DNA of 12,994 nt from an uncultured Lachnospiraceae bacterium (lineage in GTDB: Bacteria > Bacillota > Clostridia > Lachnospirales > Lachnospiraceae). The stretch lies in contig CALEFO010000107.1 in NCBI GenBank assembly GCA_937877165.1, forward strand, positions 1 to 12,994, read 5' to 3'. The notes under the pieces were generated by a model. That model saw nothing but the letters and a program-made list of their open reading frames with translations. It ran no database searches and was not told where the DNA came from. Of this stretch, positions 6,435 to 12,994 are shown one piece after another; within the stretch, counting starts at the first letter, position 1; each line of letters begins with the position of its first letter. A program made the translations under genes and the position numbers.

Positions 6435-7832
6435 ATGAAAAAAACGCACAGCTTGGCATCTTCCGGTGCGGTAAAGGACCTGACGGTCGGGGAACCGATG
6501 GGGCTCATTCTCGGCTTTGCGCTGCCGTTGTTCGGGGGAATGCTGTTCCAGCAGTTCTACAGTCTGGTGGATACGCTGATTGTCGGACGGTTTCTCGGCG
6601 TTAAGGCGCTGGCGGGAGTGGGGGACACCGGTGCGATCACATTTATGATCATCGGCTTCTGCATGGGTGTGTGCAACGGCTTTGCCATCCCGATTTCGCA
6701 GCGGTTCGGTGCCAAGGATTATACCGATATGAGAAAATTCCTGGCTCACAGCATCTATGTCTGCGTGGTGATGACCGTGGTGATGACATTTTTCTGCAGT
6801 GTATTCTGCCGGCAGATTCTGACAGCGATGAACACGCCGGATGATATTTTCGACTATGCGTATCAGTACCTGATCATCATTTTCCTGGGAATCCCGACGA
6901 ACTTTCTCTACAATTTGTTCTCCGGGGCAATCCGGGCTTTGGGCGATTCCAAGGCGCCGGTTCTGTTCCTGGTGGTTTCCTCGGTGATTAACATCGCACT
7001 TGACCTATTACTGATTCTGGTGATTCCGATGGGAGTTTCGGGCGCGGCAGTCGCTACGGTGATCTCCCAGGCAGCCTCGGGTCTTCTTGCCGTTGTCTAC
7101 ATGATCCGGAAGGTTGAGGTGCTCCGAATCCGGAAGGAGGAGTGGGAGTTTCGGAGCTACTATGTGAAGGTCCTTCTTGCCATGGGCGTTCCCATGGGCC
7201 TGCAGTATTCCATCACGGCGATCGGATCTGTGGTACTGACTACTGCGGTCAACGGCCTCGGATCTGCCTATGTCGCTGCGCAGACGGCAGCGGGAAGAGT
7301 CGGGAACTTTTTCTGTACGCCGTTTGACGCGCTGGGCTCCACCATGGCAACCTACGGAGGACAGAATGTCGGTGCGAAGAAGCTGGAACGGCTGAACAAG
7401 GGGCTTCGGAGTGCCTCCATGGTCGGCGTTATCTATTCTGTGATCGCTCTGGCGGTGATGATTTTCTTCGGAAGATCGCTTGCCGCTTTGTTCGTGAGCG
7501 GAGCGGAGAATGAGATCCTGGATTCGGCGCGGCTTTTCCTTGTGATCAACGCGGCGTTCTATGTGCCGCTGACCTTTGTCAATGTCGTGCGGTTCATGAT
7601 CCAGGGCATGGGCTATTCGGCGCTGGCGGTTCTGTCCGGCGTCTTCGAGATGATCGGGCGAATGGCGGCCGCCATTTTCCTGATCCCGGTGATCGGCTAC
7701 ACAGGTGCCTGCTTTGCAAGCCCCATCGCCTGGATCCTTGCAGACGCATTTCTGTTCCCTGCCTACTTCCATGTGAGAAAGCGGACGTACCAGCTGTATC
7801 ACATGGATCCCGCAGAGCCGGAACCGGAGTAA
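6435..7832 (+). CDS. MATE-family multidrug/cation efflux transporter
   Basis: Inner-membrane antiporter expected to expel drugs or cationic compounds using Na+ or H+ gradients. The 465-residue product is typical in length and has twelve hydrophobic segments in two homologous halves. The first half opens with LPLFGGMLFQQFYSLVDTLIVGRFLG and contains the family PISQRFGAKD loop; the second opens with MGVPMGLQYSITAIGSVVL and carries GGQNVGAKK, the repeat of that loop. A short basic C-terminus ends in MDPAEPEPE. The ATG at 6435 follows GGGAGGAG (6421-6428) with a 6-nt spacer; a longer reading from 6309 would translate the leader hairpin and add a Cys/Arg-rich tail, so it is rejected. Substrate cannot be predicted from sequence. 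The gene probably depends on a promoter within the leader or on readthrough from cysK; a TTGCAT/TAAAGT pair at 6325-6352 is only a weak candidate. Confidence 0.92.
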   Translation: MKKTHSLASSGAVKDLTVGEPMGLILGFALPLFGGMLFQQFYSLVDTLIVGRFLGVKALAGVGDTGAITFMIIGFCMGVCNGFAIPISQRFGAKDYTDMRKFLAHSIYVCVVMTVVMTFFCSVFCRQILTAMNTPDDIFDYAYQYLIIIFLGIPTNFLYNLFSGAIRALGDSKAPVLFLVVSSVINIALDLLLILVIPMGVSGAAVATVISQAASGLLAVVYMIRKVEVLRIRKEEWEFRSYYVKVLLAMGVPMGLQYSITAIGSVVLTTAVNGLGSAYVAAQTAAGRVGNFFCTPFDALGSTMATYGGQNVGAKKLERLNKGLRSASMVGVIYSVIALAVMIFFGRSLAALFVSGAENEILDSARLFLVINAAFYVPLTFVNVVRFMIQGMGYSALAVLSGVFEMIGRMAAAIFLIPVIGYTGACFASPIAWILADAFLFPAYFHVRKRTYQLYHMDPAEPEPE

Positions 7833-7834
7833 GG

Positions 7835-7881
7835 AGTAAAGAAAAGTAGAAGGCTGTTTCGTCAGGAATTCATGAGCCTTC
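7835..7881 (-). terminator. weak candidate terminator of the DUF975 gene
   Basis: GAAGGCT (7849-7855) and AGCCTTC (7875-7881) form a 7-bp stem with a 19-nt loop that contains the stop codon of the minus-strand gene. On the minus strand it is followed by TACTTTTCTTT. No terminator is visible for the converging MATE gene, whose stop is only 29 nt away. Confidence 0.35.
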
Positions 7882-8572
7882 GGTAGAATGCGGCGAGCGC
7901 AGCGTTGCTGTAGGCATATACCCACAGACCTGCGACACCAAAGGAGCACAGAGCAAGAATCCAGAGAGGGAGAAAAGAGAACTCCAGATACAGGAGACGG
8001 CGCTTTTGGCCCTTCATCAGGCTGCGGCTTTTCTGCAGCACGGCACGGGCGGAAAGATTCGGATAGTCCAGAAGAAGATATAAGGCTGGATAATAAGTCA
8101 GATCCCAGTACAGCCAGATAAGAAGTCCGGCTGCGGCGAGGGACCAGTACAAGAGGTCGTTTTGCGGCAGCAGGAAGTCTGCCAGTATGGAAGGCAGGAG
8201 ACAGAGAACCTGCACGGCGGCAAGGAAGAACATGATCCGGACGATTTTATTCTGATTCTCCCGAAGACCGAGGAACAGGTCAGAAAGAGAGGCGGACTGC
8301 CCGTACTGGAGCTTCATGTTGACGCAGATCAGACCATACTGATAGATTCCTGCGATGATGCTGATCAGGATGCTCATCAGCTCGGAGAGAACAAGGGCAG
8401 CCGTTCCGGAAGAAGGGAGCGCTCCCTGCAGAAGAAGCTCGAGCAGAATCAGAACGAGCAGGTAGGTGACACCGCTTCCGACCGCGATGCCAAGATGCCC
8501 GAGAATCGCATGCCGGGCCTCGGCCTTGCAGTCAGTGCTGGTGCAATGACAAGAAATTCGTTTTGCTTCCAT
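7862..8572 (-). CDS. DUF975 family integral membrane protein
   Basis: Polytopic membrane protein of unknown function. The 236-residue product begins with a hydrophilic stretch followed by KAEARHAILGHLG, which fits the conserved 'AR..L.G' entry of DUF975, then about six hydrophobic segments (roughly residues 28-52, 60-85, 110-135, 140-160, 165-175 and 200-225). A DLTYYPALYLLLDYP segment and an AVLQKSRSLMKGQKRRLLYLEFSFLPLWIL block are the other family-like features. The N-terminus carries three cysteines in CHCTSTDC (8-15), unusual for this family and perhaps metal-binding. The start is 3 nt after the stop of the preceding gene; its GGAGG (8586-8590) is 13 nt away, further than ideal, so translation is probably coupled. 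Family assignment is from remembered motifs and topology. Confidence 0.75.
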   Translation of the reverse strand: MEAKRISCHCTSTDCKAEARHAILGHLGIAVGSGVTYLLVLILLELLLQGALPSSGTAALVLSELMSILISIIAGIYQYGLICVNMKLQYGQSASLSDLFLGLRENQNKIVRIMFFLAAVQVLCLLPSILADFLLPQNDLLYWSLAAAGLLIWLYWDLTYYPALYLLLDYPNLSARAVLQKSRSLMKGQKRRLLYLEFSFLPLWILALCSFGVAGLWVYAYSNAALAAFYRRLMNS

Positions 8573-8575
8573 AAA

Positions 8576-9067
8576 TTACAGTACGCCTCCGGTGGAAAAT
8601 GTCGTGTCAAATTGTCCCCACAGATCATCAAACGAGTATCCGTACAGCTGCTGCATCAGGGCATTGGCCTGCGCACGGACGGAAGGATCGTGGAGAATCA
8701 GATAGAAAGTGACGATGCAGGCGGCCAGCAGAAGAAAGTTGATGACCAGCCCGATGGTTCCGAGGATCAGAGCCTGTCTTCCTCCCTGCGGAAAGGCCTT
8801 CTGCTTTCCCTTGGAAAGAATGGCGAGAACCACGGCGATGCTGCCGAAGATGATCGGCAGGAAAATCGGCAGGAAAACAGTACTCCCGATGGAGAAAACG
8901 CCAAGGAGGGCTGCCGTGCGTCCAAGCTGCCTTCCGTATTCAGGCTGTGGATGCCAGTTGGGATCCTGCTCAAAGCTGCCCTGTCCTTCCTGCTGTTTTT
9001 GGGATGTGCCCCCGTTCAGATTCTGCCAGTAAGGATTCTGATGGGGATCATTGTAATAACTGCTCAT
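8576..9067 (-). CDS. DUF4190-like small membrane protein with Q/N-rich N-terminus
   Basis: Function unknown. The 163-residue product has a disordered-looking first 47 residues rich in Asn, Gln, Pro, Tyr and Trp (NPYWQNLNGG, DPNWHPQPEY), then two hydrophobic segments at about 52-82 and 97-123 joined by a short basic loop (SKGKQKAFPQGGRQA), and a 35-residue soluble tail. The order LGVFSIGS...LPIIFGSIAVVLAILSKGKQ...LGTIGLVINFLLL resembles small DUF4190-type proteins. The ATG has AAGG about 8 nt upstream. It is the first gene of a two-gene unit with the DUF975 protein, transcribed away from metK. In Bacillota such proteins are often just annotated as hypothetical membrane proteins. Confidence 0.7.
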   Translation of the reverse strand: MSSYYNDPHQNPYWQNLNGGTSQKQQEGQGSFEQDPNWHPQPEYGRQLGRTAALLGVFSIGSTVFLPIFLPIIFGSIAVVLAILSKGKQKAFPQGGRQALILGTIGLVINFLLLAACIVTFYLILHDPSVRAQANALMQQLYGYSFDDLWGQFDTTFSTGGVL

Positions 9068-9110
9068 AGCGATACCTTGCTTCCTCTGTGATATTGATGC
9101 GTTTCACACG

Positions 9111-9139
9111 AGTATATCTGTTTTTCGGAAAAAGAACAA
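9111..9139 (-). promoter_or_regulatory. candidate promoter of the DUF4190-DUF975 unit
   Basis: On the minus strand TTGTTC (plus-strand 9134-9139) and TATACT (9111-9116) are 17 nt apart; the -10 matches 5 of 6, the -35 only 3 of 6. The spacer contains an odd perfect palindrome, TTTTTC-G-GAAAAA (9121-9133). The start would lie about 37 nt before the ATG. Confidence 0.55.
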
Positions 9140-9190
9140 ACACAGCAGCCGCTTTCGGACAGTTTACTTTATTTGTGGTCCGCCCTGCGG

Positions 9191-9219
9191 TTGACACCCC
9201 GGAGCGGGAGGAATATCCT
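9191..9219 (+). promoter_or_regulatory. sigma-A promoter of metK
   Basis: A perfect TTGACA (9191-9196), 17-nt spacer and TATCCT (9214-9219, 4 of 6) place the start near 9226, about 20 nt before the S-box. A 14-bp inverted repeat, CTACCA-GA-TGGTAG (9218-9231), covers the -10 end and the start. Confidence 0.75.
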
Positions 9220-9245
9220 ACCAGATGGTAGAACAAAACTTAATA

Positions 9246-9443
9246 TCTCTTATTCAGAGTGGTGGAGGTACATAGGACCTGTGAAGCCACGGCAACCTTT
9301 GCGTCAGGTGTCTGCACGGCTTTGCCGAAGGACCGGGTAGAATCCGGAACAGCGGCGGAGCAGAAAGAGGCAGATTCGGTCTGACAGGCAAAAGGTGCCA
9401 ACCTGAGCGATGGCGTTTGATTGTGCAGTCGAGCAATAAGGGA
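9246..9443 (+). ncRNA. SAM-I (S-box) riboswitch of metK
   Basis: Binds S-adenosylmethionine and switches metK off by termination. Recognised by CAGAGTGGTGGAGG after the 5' P1 strand (CTCTTATT, 9247-9254), the kink-turn/P2 segment GTGAAGCCACGGCAACC (9281-9297), the conserved AAGGTGCCAACCTG (9392-9405), and the 3' P1 strand AATAAGGG (9435-9442). About 96 nt lie between the GGCAACC and GGTGCC sides, far more than usual; nested pairs TTTGC/GCAAA, TCAG/CTGA and TCTGC/GCAGA (9298-9392) show an elongated P3. The switch is legible: GGATTTGT (9441-9448) can pair with ACAGATCC (9456-9463), an antiterminator that takes part of both P1 and the terminator stem. Confidence 0.95.
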
Positions 9444-9459
9444 TTTGTGACACGAACAG

Positions 9460-9493
9460 ATCCGCCTGCTTGATTTCGCAGGCGGATTTTTTT
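9460..9493 (+). terminator. riboswitch terminator before metK
   Basis: ATCCGCCTGC (9460-9469) pairs perfectly with GCAGGCGGAT (9478-9487) around an 8-nt loop and is followed by seven T (9487-9493). It lies between the S-box and the metK start, so it acts as the expression platform. Confidence 0.93.
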
Positions 9494-9585
9494 CACGAAG
9501 AATCCGGGAATAAGGTATTAAGTCCAAACCGGGCACCGGAAACAAGTGCCCATCAATTGACTTTCAGAACAAAGGAGGTTCTAAA

Positions 9586-10773
9586 GTGGAGAAGTATATT
9601 TTCACATCGGAGTCCGTCACAGAAGGACATCCCGACAAAATCTGCGATGCAGTCAGCGATGCCATTCTGGATGCCTGCATGGCACAGGATCCTATGAGCC
9701 GTGTTGCTTGCGAGACCGCAATGTGCACCGGCTTTGCACTGGTTACCGGTGAGATCACGACCAAGGCGGTCATCGACTACCAGAAGGTTGTCCGCGACAC
9801 CATCCGTGAAATCGGCTATGATGATTCCTCCAAGGGCTTTGATGCAGATACCTGCGCAGTATTCGTTGCACTGGATCAGCAGTCCCCGGATATCGCCATG
9901 GGCGTTGACAAGGCGCTTGAGGCGAAGGAGAACAATATGACCGACGAGCAGATCGAGGCAATCGGTGCTGGCGATCAGGGAATGATGTTCGGTTATGCGA
10001 CCAATGAGACTCCGGAATACATGCCTTACTCCATCAATCTGGCACACAAGCTGACGAGAAAGCTCACCGAGGTTCGCAAGAACGGAACGCTTCCTTATCT
10101 TCGTGCAGACGGCAAGTCTCAGGTTTCGGTTGAGTACGATGAGAACAACAAGCCGGTTCGTCTGGAGGCTGTTGTCATTTCCACACAGCACGATGAGAAG
10201 GTTTCCCAGGAGCAGATTCATGAGGACATCCGCAAGTATGTCATTGACGCAGTTGTGGATCCTGCTATGGTAGATGATAACACCAAGATCTATATCAATC
10301 CGACCGGCCGCTTTGTAATCGGCGGACCTCACGGTGACGCAGGCCTGACCGGCCGCAAGATCATTGTTGACACCTATGGCGGAGTGGGCCGTCATGGAGG
10401 CGGAGCTTTCTCCGGCAAGGACTGCACCAAGGTTGACCGCTCTGCAGCATATGCAGCACGTTATGTTGCGAAGAACCTGGTTGCTGCAGGCTACGCAGAC
10501 CGCATGGAGATTCAGCTCTCCTACGCAATCGGCGTTGCACAGCCGACCTCGATCAACGTCAGCACCTTCGGAACCGGCAAGGTATCCGATGAGAAGATCG
10601 TGAAGGTCATCCGCGAGCACTTCGATCTGCGCCCGGCAGGAATCATCAAGATGCTGGATCTCCGTCGTCCGATTTACAAGCAGACCGCAGCGTACGGTCA
10701 CTTCGGACGCACCGATGTGGATCTTCCGTGGGAGAAGCTGGATAAGGTGGACGAGCTCAAGGCAGAGCTGTAA
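9586..10773 (+). CDS. metK: S-adenosylmethionine synthetase
   Basis: Makes S-adenosylmethionine from methionine and ATP in the cytoplasm. The 395-residue product is standard in length and contains the family signatures: SVTEGHPDK with H15, D17 and K18, GAGDQG at 127-132 (the metal/adenosine loop), the GGPHGDAGLTGRKI block, GRHGGGAFSGKD with K278 and D279, and SINVSTFGTG near the end. No insertion, gap or missing key residue is seen. Translation starts with GTG at 9586, fixed by AAAGGAGG at 9571-9578 and a 7-nt spacer. Expression is governed by the upstream S-box, so high SAM should end transcription early. The gene is monocistronic: a terminator follows 39 nt after its stop. Confidence 0.98.
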   Translation: MEKYIFTSESVTEGHPDKICDAVSDAILDACMAQDPMSRVACETAMCTGFALVTGEITTKAVIDYQKVVRDTIREIGYDDSSKGFDADTCAVFVALDQQSPDIAMGVDKALEAKENNMTDEQIEAIGAGDQGMMFGYATNETPEYMPYSINLAHKLTRKLTEVRKNGTLPYLRADGKSQVSVEYDENNKPVRLEAVVISTQHDEKVSQEQIHEDIRKYVIDAVVDPAMVDDNTKIYINPTGRFVIGGPHGDAGLTGRKIIVDTYGGVGRHGGGAFSGKDCTKVDRSAAYAARYVAKNLVAAGYADRMEIQLSYAIGVAQPTSINVSTFGTGKVSDEKIVKVIREHFDLRPAGIIKMLDLRRPIYKQTAAYGHFGRTDVDLPWEKLDKVDELKAEL

Positions 10774-10811
10774 TTACCTGTTTGACCGTTAATCTTCTGA
10801 ATCATAAAAAT

Positions 10812-10861
10812 AGATCCCTGGCGATCGGCTCCTTGCGGGCCGGCGTCAGGGATCTCTTTTT
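10812..10861. terminator. bidirectional terminator between metK and the NSS symporter
   Basis: AGATCCCTG (10812-10820) pairs with CAGGGATCT (10847-10855), extended by GCG/CGT pairs and an inner GGC/GCC step, and is followed by TTTTT (10857-10861). On the minus strand the same stem is followed by ATTTTTA, so it can also end the converging symporter transcript. Confidence 0.9.
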
Positions 10862-10951
10862 GTCTGAGGGTGCGCGATAGGAGACGGCTGGCCGCTGCCT
10901 CCTTTTGATTGTTTCTGACTTTGTACAAGGCTTTTGAGGAGACTGCAGGTT

Positions 10952-12307
10952 TTACAGGAGCCCCTGGATCAGAATGAACAGAATCATCAGAGGAAGAATG
11001 AACTGGAAGTACGGCTTCAGCTTGCGGGAAAGCTTCAGGCCCTTGCCGGTGTTGGCTTCCTCCAGATAACGGTCAAAGCCCCAGCCTGATTTTGTGACGC
11101 AGAAGAGGAGGAAAATGAGCGACCCCAGCGGCAGCAGGAGATTGCTGACGAGGAAATCCTCGCTGTCGAGAACGCCTCGTCCTCCGACCAGCGTCAGATT
11201 GCTCCACACATTAAAGCCGAGTACGCAGGGAATGCTGCCGATGAGAATGATCGGGAAATTAACCAGAACAGACTTTTTTCGACTCCAGCCGAAGTTGTCG
11301 ATGGCAGCAGCAATCAGATTCTCGAATACGGCAGTCACCGTAGAAAAGCTTGCAAATGTCATGAAGATGAAGAACAGGGTTCCCCAGAGCCGTCCGCCTG
11401 CCATGTTCATGAAAACCTGCGGGAGCGTGACGAAGATCAGGGAAGCGCCCTGATCCGGGCTGACGTTGTAGGAGAAGCAGGCGGGGAAAATAATCAGTCC
11501 GGATAAAAGCGCAACGAAGGTATCCAGTGCACAGATCCGAATGGATTCTCCGGCAAGCGTCTGCTCACGCGACATGTAGCTTCCGAAAATTTCCAGAGCT
11601 GCGATGCCGAGGCTCAGGGTGAAGAACGCCTGGTTCATGGCGGCAACGATCACCTTCCCAAACCCGATTTCCTTTGCAGCGGTAAAATTCGGCATCAAAT
11701 AGAAACGGACACCCTCCGCTGCTCCGGGAAGAAACAGACTGTGTACGGCAAGAACGACGATCAGAACGAGAAGACATCCCATCATGATCTTGGTGATCCG
11801 CTCAAGTCCTGCCTGCACACCGCCCCCGCAGACCAGGAAACCGATGACAACGGTCAGAATCATGAAGAAGAGCATTTCGGAGGGATTGGCGAGCATCGTG
11901 TTGAATACATTGCCGACCTGCTCATTGGATAGTCCCTGGAAAGCTCCGGATGCGAACTTGACGGCATAGTCCAGCATCCAGCCAGAGACGGTTGTGTAGT
12001 AGAGCATAAGGAGCGTGCAGCCGAGAATACAGAACCATCCGTGAATATGCCAGTGGCTTCCCTTGGGCTCCAGCTTCTTATACGCCTGCACTGCACTTGC
12101 CCGGCTTGCGCGGCCGACAGCAAGCTCCATGGTCATGACCGGAATTCCCCTCAGAATCAGGAACAGCAGGTAGAAGAGAACAAAAATGGCTCCTCCGTTG
12201 GCACCCGCCACGTAAGGAAATTTCCAGACGTTGCCGATGCCGATGGCGCATCCGGCACTGACCAGAATGAAACCGATTCTTGAACCAAAACTGTCGCGTT
12301 TGTTCAT
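10952..12307 (-). CDS. sodium-dependent symporter, NSS (SNF) family
   Basis: Inner-membrane LeuT-fold transporter that would import an amino acid or related compound with Na+. The 451-residue product has 11-12 hydrophobic segments. Helix 1 carries the family signature SAGCAIGIGNVWKFPYVAGANGG at residues 17-39, with unwound-helix N26 and GNVWKFP; Lys 29 sits where many members have Arg. Other hallmarks are a LAVGRAS loop after helix 2, a LYYTTVSGWML helix 3, a LSLGIAALEIFGSYM helix 6 and FSTVTAVFENL in helix 8. The length fits the shorter bacterial group. ATG at 12307 has AAAGGA (plus-strand 12318-12323) 10 nt upstream; the longer reading from 12463 adds a non-conserved leader and is rejected. 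Substrate is unknown; the neighbouring metK is not evidence for methionine. Confidence 0.92.
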   Translation of the reverse strand: MNKRDSFGSRIGFILVSAGCAIGIGNVWKFPYVAGANGGAIFVLFYLLFLILRGIPVMTMELAVGRASRASAVQAYKKLEPKGSHWHIHGWFCILGCTLLMLYYTTVSGWMLDYAVKFASGAFQGLSNEQVGNVFNTMLANPSEMLFFMILTVVIGFLVCGGGVQAGLERITKIMMGCLLVLIVVLAVHSLFLPGAAEGVRFYLMPNFTAAKEIGFGKVIVAAMNQAFFTLSLGIAALEIFGSYMSREQTLAGESIRICALDTFVALLSGLIIFPACFSYNVSPDQGASLIFVTLPQVFMNMAGGRLWGTLFFIFMTFASFSTVTAVFENLIAAAIDNFGWSRKKSVLVNFPIILIGSIPCVLGFNVWSNLTLVGGRGVLDSEDFLVSNLLLPLGSLIFLLFCVTKSGWGFDRYLEEANTGKGLKLSRKLKPYFQFILPLMILFILIQGLL

Positions 12308-12673
12308 AATTAAAATATCCTTTGCACTTTTTGAGATTTTATGCCTGCCGCAGGCTGAGAAAACCTGTGGAGCCATAACCTTTATCATACAGCATTCCAA
12401 CAGAAAATATAGAAGAAAAATCAGCTGCGCCCGGCTGGCAGGCGCAGCCAGACAACATGGCACAATGAAAAAAATATATAACAGATAATTCTGATAACAG
12501 AAATAACTTCAGCAGAAAGGACATGGAAAAAGAAAGGAAATCAGTGGCTTAGGCAGGGAACATTCCGTGCGAAGGGAAAGAAACTGACAGTACACATGGG
12601 CACGTTGCTGCGGTAAACTGCACATTGACGGGAGAATTTGCAAAAAGAAAGTTGAAATTGGATAAAATTTTGT
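12308..12673. other. intergenic region upstream of NSS symporter and tRNAs
   Basis: This AT-rich stretch has no convincing gene. On the minus strand a TATGAT (plus-strand 12384-12389) could be a symporter -10, but no good -35 matches it. A hairpin at 12424-12448 is listed separately. Near the right side TTGCAA (12638-12643) and GATAAA (12661-12666), 17 nt apart, form a second weak plus-strand promoter candidate. A 70-codon minus-strand reading frame at 12541-12753 overlaps the tRNA promoter and has no recognisable features. Confidence 0.5.
12412..12448 (-). terminator. candidate minus-strand hairpin-T-run upstream of the symporter
   Basis: GCTGCGCC (12424-12431) and GGCGCAGC (12441-12448) form an 8-bp GC-rich stem with a 9-nt loop. 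On the minus strand it is followed by TGATTTTTC, as a terminator would be. It lies about 117 nt before the symporter ATG, so it either attenuates the symporter leader or protects it from antisense transcripts. No ligand-binding fold is recognised. Confidence 0.45.
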
Positions 12674-12702
12674 TTGACACACCGAAGATGGTTTGATAGT
12701 AT
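12674..12702 (+). promoter_or_regulatory. sigma-A promoter of the serine tRNA pair
   Basis: A perfect TTGACA (12674-12679), a 17-nt spacer and TAGTAT (12697-12702), preceded by an extended TGA, predict a start near 12709, some 78 nt before the first tRNA. Confidence 0.75.
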
Positions 12703-12786
12703 ATCTCTTGCGTTCAGCAAACGGCGCTTCACCGGAAAGCTTTGGAGAAGCAAAGGGAGCAGGACACAGAATCAGTAAATTCGATA

Positions 12787-12874
12787 CGGAGAGGTATCGA
12801 AGCGGTCATAACGAGGCGGTCTTGAAAACCGTTTGTCCTTCGTGGGCACATGGGTTCGAATCCCATCCTCTCCG
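12787..12874 (+). tRNA. tRNA-Ser (anticodon UGA)
   Basis: Acceptor strands GGAGAGG (12787-12793) and CCTCTCC (12867-12873) pair fully, with discriminator G at 12874. The anticodon stem GCGGT/ACCGT (12815-12819, 12827-12831) holds the loop CTTGAAA, giving TGA at 12822-12824, which reads UCN serine codons, chiefly UCA. The long variable arm between 12832 and about 12849 and the T-loop GGTTCGAATC confirm class II tRNA-Ser. The 3' CCA is not encoded (CTTCC follows). Confidence 0.95.
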
Positions 12875-12920
12875 CTTCCTAATTACCTTTACTCATATAG
12901 ATAACTCGGTTAGAGCTTTT

Positions 12921-12994
12921 GGAGAAATACCCAAGAGGTCGAAGGGGCTCCCCTGGAAAGGGAGTAGGTCGTTAATAGCGGCGCGAGGGTTCAA
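12921..12994 (+). tRNA. tRNA-Ser (anticodon GGA), cut by the window edge
   Basis: GGAGAAAT opens the acceptor at 12921. The anticodon stem CTCCC/GGGAG (12948-12952, 12960-12964) holds CTGGAAA, with GGA at 12955-12957, which reads UCC and UCU. A long variable arm follows, as expected of tRNA-Ser, and the sequence ends inside the T arm (GGGTTCAA). It lies 46 nt after the first tRNA-Ser and is likely co-transcribed with it. The last dozen or so bases are outside the window. Confidence 0.9.

Noticed and set aside
5919..6749. Minus-strand reading frame of 276 codons across cysK, its terminator and the MATE start
   Set aside because: Crosses two hairpins and two real genes; basic, motif-free translation.
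9553..10701. Long minus-strand reading frame (382 codons) opposite metK
   Set aside because: Low-complexity Leu/Val/Asn translation mirroring the metK codon pattern; no ribosome site; metK is unambiguous.
10889..10907. AAAGGAGG-type ribosome site on the minus strand after the symporter
   Set aside because: No ATG, GTG or TTG at a proper distance with an extended frame follows it.
12308..12500. Glycine riboswitch upstream of the symporter
   Set aside because: The conserved glycine aptamer core is not seen on the minus strand.
12541..12753. 70-codon minus-strand frame upstream of the symporter
   Set aside because: Overlaps the tRNA promoter, lacks a good ribosome site and shows no recognisable motif.
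12904..12916. D-arm-like fragment (CTCGGTTAGAG) between the two tRNA-Ser genes
   Set aside because: Only the D-arm portion resembles a tRNA; no acceptor, anticodon or T arm around it, so probably chance or a faint relic.

Overview
The window looks like chromosomal DNA from a moderately high-GC member of the Bacillota, class Clostridia, most likely Lachnospiraceae or a close relative. The reasons are strong AGGAGG-type ribosome binding sites before almost every gene, sigma-A style promoters, compact rho-independent terminators, a SAM-I (S-box) leader on metK, and families typical of that group (carbamate kinase, DUF975, a bacterial NSS symporter, MATE). The taxonomic call is inference. No mobile element, CRISPR array, integrase or prophage gene is visible.

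Layout. (1) 76-3313, plus strand: gpmI (phosphoglycerate mutase) is followed by a ClpX-type AAA+ unfoldase whose TTG start overlaps gpmI by 8 bp, closed by a strong terminator at 3371-3409. (2) 3432-3887, plus: a compact, divergent signal peptidase II starting 22 nt after that terminator. (3) 3977-4915, minus: a variant carbamate kinase, convergent with lspA across a bidirectional terminator; its promoter overlaps a near-perfect 34-bp palindrome. (4) 5097-6310, plus: cysK (O-acetylserine sulfhydrylase) with a good promoter and terminator. (5) 6364-7832, plus: a MATE efflux protein preceded by a 15-bp hairpin with a short U-tract that may be an attenuator. (6) 7862-9067, minus: a two-gene membrane-protein unit, a DUF4190-like protein and a DUF975 protein. 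(7) 9191-10861, plus: promoter, SAM-I riboswitch with an enlarged P3 domain, terminator, metK and a bidirectional terminator. (8) 10952-12307, minus: an NSS-family sodium-coupled symporter. (9) 12674-12994, plus: a strong promoter and two serine tRNA genes (UGA, then GGA cut by the window edge).

How it fits together. Several genes are housekeeping: glycolysis, proteolysis, lipoprotein maturation, sulfur assimilation (cysK) feeding cysteine and methionine, and SAM synthesis under SAM feedback. Carbamate kinase suggests fermentative ATP generation from carbamoyl phosphate, but no partner pathway genes are present. The least ordinary elements are the ClpX variant (long charged linker, no RKH loop), the 34-bp palindrome at the carbamate kinase promoter, the MATE leader hairpin, and the S-box with an oversized P3. 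I see no convincing wholly new multigene system; these are individual oddities.
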